7,881 nucleotides of DNA from Haloarculaceae archaeon (lineage in GTDB: Archaea > Halobacteriota > Halobacteria > Halobacteriales > Haloarculaceae), in the NCBI GenBank assembly GCA_018609945.1, contig JAHENO010000235.1, positions 1 to 7,881 of the forward strand. Reading direction: 5' to 3'. This document shows positions 5,640 through 7,881 of the stretch, piece by piece; the first letter of the stretch is position 1; the number at the start of each line of letters is the position of its first letter. The notes beneath the pieces were generated by a model. The model was not told where the DNA came from. It saw nothing but the letters and a program-made list of their open reading frames with translations, and searched no databases. The position numbers and the translations under genes are program-made.

Positions 5640-7063
5640 TATCCGCCAAGTTCCGCGTACCGTGCTTCGATGTCGATCATCGGCCGCGGATAGTCGCTGC
5701 CGAGTTCGACGCCGTATTCGGTCTGTTCCTCGGCGTCCATCCGCCAGGGCCGGTGGGCGTACGTCGGCGGGAGCCCCTCCAGTTCCGGGAGCCAGGTCGT
5801 CACGTAGTCGGCACCGGAATCGTAGCGGTCGGCCTGCGAGAGCACGTTGAAGTGGTTGTCCCGGGAGTCGTTGCCAACGCCGGCCTGGTAGGCCCAGTTC
5901 CCCCAGTTCGAGGCGACGTCGTAATCGACGAGCCTCTCTTCGAAGTAGGCCGCGCCCCACCGCCAGTCGACTCCGAGTGCGTCGGCGAGAAACGACGCGA
6001 CGTTCTGGCGACCCCGGTTGGACATGTAGCCGGTGTGGTTCAGCTCCCGCATGTTCGCGTCGACGAACGGGACGCCCGTCTCGCCCCGTGCCCACCGCTC
6101 GAAGGCCTCGCGGTCCCGGTCCCACCGTTTCGTCACGTCCCGGATGCCGGTCGGCGCAAAGAAGTCCCCGCCGTGTTTGCAGAACTGGAACTGGAAGAAA
6201 TCCCGCCACAGCAACTCGAAGACGAGCCAGTAGGTGTCCTCGTTCGCGACGCGTTCGTCCTCGTAGCGCGTGATTTCGGCGTGGAGCCACCGCGGGGAGA
6301 GACACCCCGCAGCCAGCCACGCCGAGAACTTCGAGGAGTAGTCCGCGCCCAGCATCCCGTTCCGCGTTTGCTTGTACTCCCTGAGATGGTCGCCCTCCCA
6401 GATGTACTGCTGGACCCGGCGTTTCCCGGCCGACTCGCCGCCCTCGAAGGGTAACACTGCACGGTCGTCCGAGGGCGGCTGGTCGATCCCGAGCGCCGAC
6501 AGCGTCGGCACCTCGCCAGGGTCGAGGTCGGGCGTCGGAACCGTCTCGGGTGCGGCCACCGGGTCCCGGACCTCGGTACCGTCTTCGACCTCCTTTCGCC
6601 ACGGGGTGAACGTGTCGTCGATCCGGTCGTATGGCGTGGGCAGGTCGGTGACGTGGTACAGCGTGTGGGTCCACCGGCGCTCGAACGCGACGCCATCGGG
6701 CAGGGCGTCACGGACGCCGTACTCCCGCTGGAACTCCTCCGTGGCCGGTTTCGTCTGTGCGTAGACGGCGTCGGCGTCGACGCTGTCGGCGACCTCGGCG
6801 ACGACCGACTCCGGACGGCCGCGCCTGACGAACAGTTCGCCGCCGCGTTCCCGGAGCGAGGCCCGCAGATCCAGGAGGCTCTCGCGGCGGAACCGGGCCC
6901 GGTGTGGGCCGCACTTCTCGGTCCCGTAGCGCGTCTCGCCGCGGTTGCGGGGGTCGACCACGGAGACGGGAACCACCTCGTCGGCGTCCCCGACCGCGTC
7001 CCGGAGCGTCGGGTTGTCGGTCACCCGGAGGTCGTCGCGAAACCAGACGACGGCAGTCTCCAT
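5639..7063 (-). CDS. DASH-family cryptochrome (cryptochrome/photolyase superfamily)
   Basis: A 474-residue blue-light flavoprotein. DASH proteins bind FAD and usually a folate antenna, and repair cyclobutane dimers in single-stranded or looped DNA, with possible signalling roles. The N-terminal photolyase domain opens METAVVWFRDDLRVTDNP (1-18) and runs to about 135. The FAD domain covers about 200-470. DASH signatures are YKQTRNGMLGADYSSKFSAW (230-249), FELLWRDFFQF (282-292), NHTGYMSNRGRQNVASF (342-358) and DYDVASNWGNWAYQAGVGND (380-399). Trp367 or Trp369, and Trp387, are candidates for the electron-transfer chain. Length is normal for microbial DASH proteins and nothing looks broken. I chose ATG 7063 because the family begins there; an in-frame GTG at 7087 would add eight unconserved residues. 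It lies 54 bases after the ACT-domain gene on the same strand, with a possible promoter of its own. A CPD-photolyase name would be less accurate. Confidence 0.93.
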   Translation of the reverse strand: METAVVWFRDDLRVTDNPTLRDAVGDADEVVPVSVVDPRNRGETRYGTEKCGPHRARFRRESLLDLRASLRERGGELFVRRGRPESVVAEVADSVDADAVYAQTKPATEEFQREYGVRDALPDGVAFERRWTHTLYHVTDLPTPYDRIDDTFTPWRKEVEDGTEVRDPVAAPETVPTPDLDPGEVPTLSALGIDQPPSDDRAVLPFEGGESAGKRRVQQYIWEGDHLREYKQTRNGMLGADYSSKFSAWLAAGCLSPRWLHAEITRYEDERVANEDTYWLVFELLWRDFFQFQFCKHGGDFFAPTGIRDVTKRWDRDREAFERWARGETGVPFVDANMRELNHTGYMSNRGRQNVASFLADALGVDWRWGAAYFEERLVDYDVASNWGNWAYQAGVGNDSRDNHFNVLSQADRYDSGADYVTTWLPELEGLPPTYAHRPWRMDAEEQTEYGVELGSDYPRPMIDIEARYAELGG

Positions 7064-7087
7064 ATCCAGCCATGGTCCGCCGCGCAC

Positions 7088-7099
7088 AAGTATGCATTC
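7088..7099 (-). promoter_or_regulatory. Possible TATA-like element of the DASH cryptochrome gene
   Basis: On the - strand this reads GAATGCATACTT, the AT-richest stretch in the 54-base gap. It is centred about 30 bases before the ATG at 7063, which fits a leaderless or very short leader transcript. It matches a TATA box less well than those at 3987 and 4006. Readthrough from the ACT-domain gene is an alternative. Confidence 0.35.
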
Positions 7100-7117
7100 A
7101 CCTGGTGGAGCGGCGGG

Positions 7118-7495
7118 CTACGCGACCTCACAGCCCAGCGATTCGAGTTGCTGGATGGCCACATCGAGGTCGGCTTCCCTGACGAGTACGTGATCGGTCG
7201 AGTAGGCAGAGAGGGCGAAGACGGAGACGTCCGCCGCGGCGAGTTCCGTCGCGACCACCGCGAGGAATCCGACGAAGTCGAACGGCAACTCCATCTCGAA
7301 GGTGAGCCGTCTCCAGCCCCGCGAGACGTCCGTGGCCGTAGCCGGCACCCGACCCTGCTCGACGACGACCGTCGTTTCGCCCTCGGCTTGGATGGTTGCA
7401 AACGCTTCTGGAACGGGTTCCTCGGTCCGGCAGACCGCGTAGGTCGGCTCGGCGACGCTGACCGTTCCGCCGTCCAGAAACGCTCTCGGGTTCAT
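7118..7495 (-). CDS. ACT-domain protein (CASTOR/ACT_7-like)
   Basis: A small soluble protein of 125 residues, probably a ligand-binding regulator, as ACT domains commonly bind amino acids. The C-terminal half (about 60-121) has the CASTOR-type ACT pattern. It opens GWRRLTFEMELPFDFVGFLA (60-79), the strand and turn entering the first helix. SVFALSAYSTDHVLV (91-105) then matches the family's Ser-x-Phe-Ala-x-Ser, Tyr-x-Thr-Asp and LeuVal positions, followed by a helix to about 120. The N-terminal half (16-50, TYAVCRTEEPVPEAF and a VVVEQGRV strand) matches the usual first half of these short bacterial and archaeal proteins. No enzymatic domain is attached, so the ligand is unknown. Its ATG overlaps the upstream gene's stop as ATGA (7495-7492), which implies an operon and probable translational coupling. 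Length is typical for the family. Confidence 0.85.
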   Translation of the reverse strand: MNPRAFLDGGTVSVAEPTYAVCRTEEPVPEAFATIQAEGETTVVVEQGRVPATATDVSRGWRRLTFEMELPFDFVGFLAVVATELAAADVSVFALSAYSTDHVLVREADLDVAIQQLESLGCEVA

Positions 7496-7881
7496 GCTAG
7501 CACGTCCGTGACGGTCCGCGGGCGCTCGGTCACGGCCTCGACGACGGGGCCGACGACCTCCGGTCCGATGACGCTGTTCAGTCCGTGGGTGGCGCCGAAC
7601 GGAATGACGTCCTCGATGGCGTGGACGAGGGCGTCCACGGCCGTCTCCACGCCGTGGGGTCGGTCCGCGGTCATGACCGCAGCGAGGTCGGACGGTGCGA
7701 AGTCGTAGCGGCCGTCGTCGCCGGTCGCGAACTCGTCGTGGGTTCGCGCACTCGCCAGCGCCGTCGCGATTGCCCGCGAGAGGTCCCGCCCCGACGGGGA
7801 GGCGGTCTTCCAGTTCGTGACGACCATCGCGACGTGGTTCCGGAAATCCGGCCCCAGCCGCGTCGCGCGGCCGTGACCGGC
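7492..7881 (-). CDS. 3' part of an unrecognised gene, cut by the window edge
   Basis: The frame is open from the stop TGA (7494-7492) to the right edge, giving 129 visible residues. An internal Met codon at 7827 is in frame. The 18 residues before it (ending PDFRNHVA) look like the same kind of protein, so the true start is probably outside the window. The visible part includes AMVVTNWKTASPSG, a helical stretch to about residue 45, an acidic linker (FATGDDGRYDF), and GATHGLNSVIGPEVVGPVV near the C terminus. There is no membrane helix or Cys. I do not recognise the family and assign no function. It is the upstream partner of the ACT-domain gene, with a 4-base ATGA overlap, so the two are probably cotranscribed. 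If the gene does start at 7827, the product would be 111 residues. Confidence 0.7.
   Translation of the reverse strand, partial: AGHGRATRLGPDFRNHVAMVVTNWKTASPSGRDLSRAIATALASARTHDEFATGDDGRYDFAPSDLAAVMTADRPHGVETAVDALVHAIEDVIPFGATHGLNSVIGPEVVGPVVEAVTERPRTVTDVLA

Noticed and set aside
5424..6674. - strand frame of 416 codons overlapping the 5' end of this stretch and the DASH gene in another phase
   Set aside because: Very Arg-rich, unlike acidic haloarchaeal proteins, and overlaps two well-supported genes.
7064..7087. GTG at 7087 as the start of the DASH gene
   Set aside because: It adds eight residues before the family's normal beginning (METAVVWFRDDLR) and places the start within a few bases of the only promoter-like element.
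6653..7708. + strand frame of 351 codons opposite the DASH, ACT and edge genes
   Set aside because: It crosses three - strand genes with good signatures or an ATGA junction and shows no motif of its own.

Overview
The window looks like a chromosomal stretch from a haloarchaeon (class Halobacteria). The DNA is very GC-rich with G/C-biased third codon positions. The predicted proteins are acidic (many Asp/Glu, few Lys), and the best matches I recognise by eye are haloarchaeal-type enzymes. Several genes have a TATA-like element about 25-30 bases before the start codon and no Shine-Dalgarno sequence, as expected for archaeal leaderless transcripts. I see no rRNA, tRNA, CRISPR array, insertion sequence or integration site. 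Base composition is even by eye, so nothing suggests recent acquisition.

Layout. Positions 1-312 hold no convincing gene. Two + strand genes follow: a short-chain dehydrogenase/reductase (313-1266) and, 10 bases on, a small unrecognised protein of 84 residues (1277-1531). These converge on two - strand genes: a stand-alone succinate dehydrogenase/fumarate reductase-type flavoprotein (3400 back to 1604) and a four-helix membrane protein (3962 back to 3489). The membrane protein is divergent from an iron-sulfur cryptochrome/photolyase of the PhrB type (4037-5596, +). That gene converges, with a 42-base gap, on a DASH-family cryptochrome (7063 back to 5639, -). Upstream of the DASH gene on the same strand are an ACT-domain protein (7495 back to 7118) and the 3' part of an unrecognised gene that runs off the right edge (7881 back to 7492); these two overlap by ATGA.

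How it fits together. The centre of the window (about 3.99-7.1 kb) is a light/DNA-repair pair. It has two blue-light flavoproteins from different branches of the cryptochrome/photolyase superfamily, tail to tail: one with the four cysteines and active-site residues of bacterial (6-4) photolyase PhrB, the other with DASH signatures. The membrane protein and the PhrB-like gene share a 51-base-pair region of back-to-back leaderless promoters, whose TATA boxes are identical 8-mers and form a perfect inverted repeat. The flavoprotein has no iron-sulfur or membrane-anchor partner gene nearby. It keeps the histidine used for covalent FAD attachment in SdhA/FrdA and has Gln rather than Glu at the position that separates aspartate oxidase from this family, so its substrate and electron partner are open questions. 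I did not find a clearly new multi-gene system. The most unusual points are the orphan flavoprotein, the promoter architecture and the photolyase pairing.
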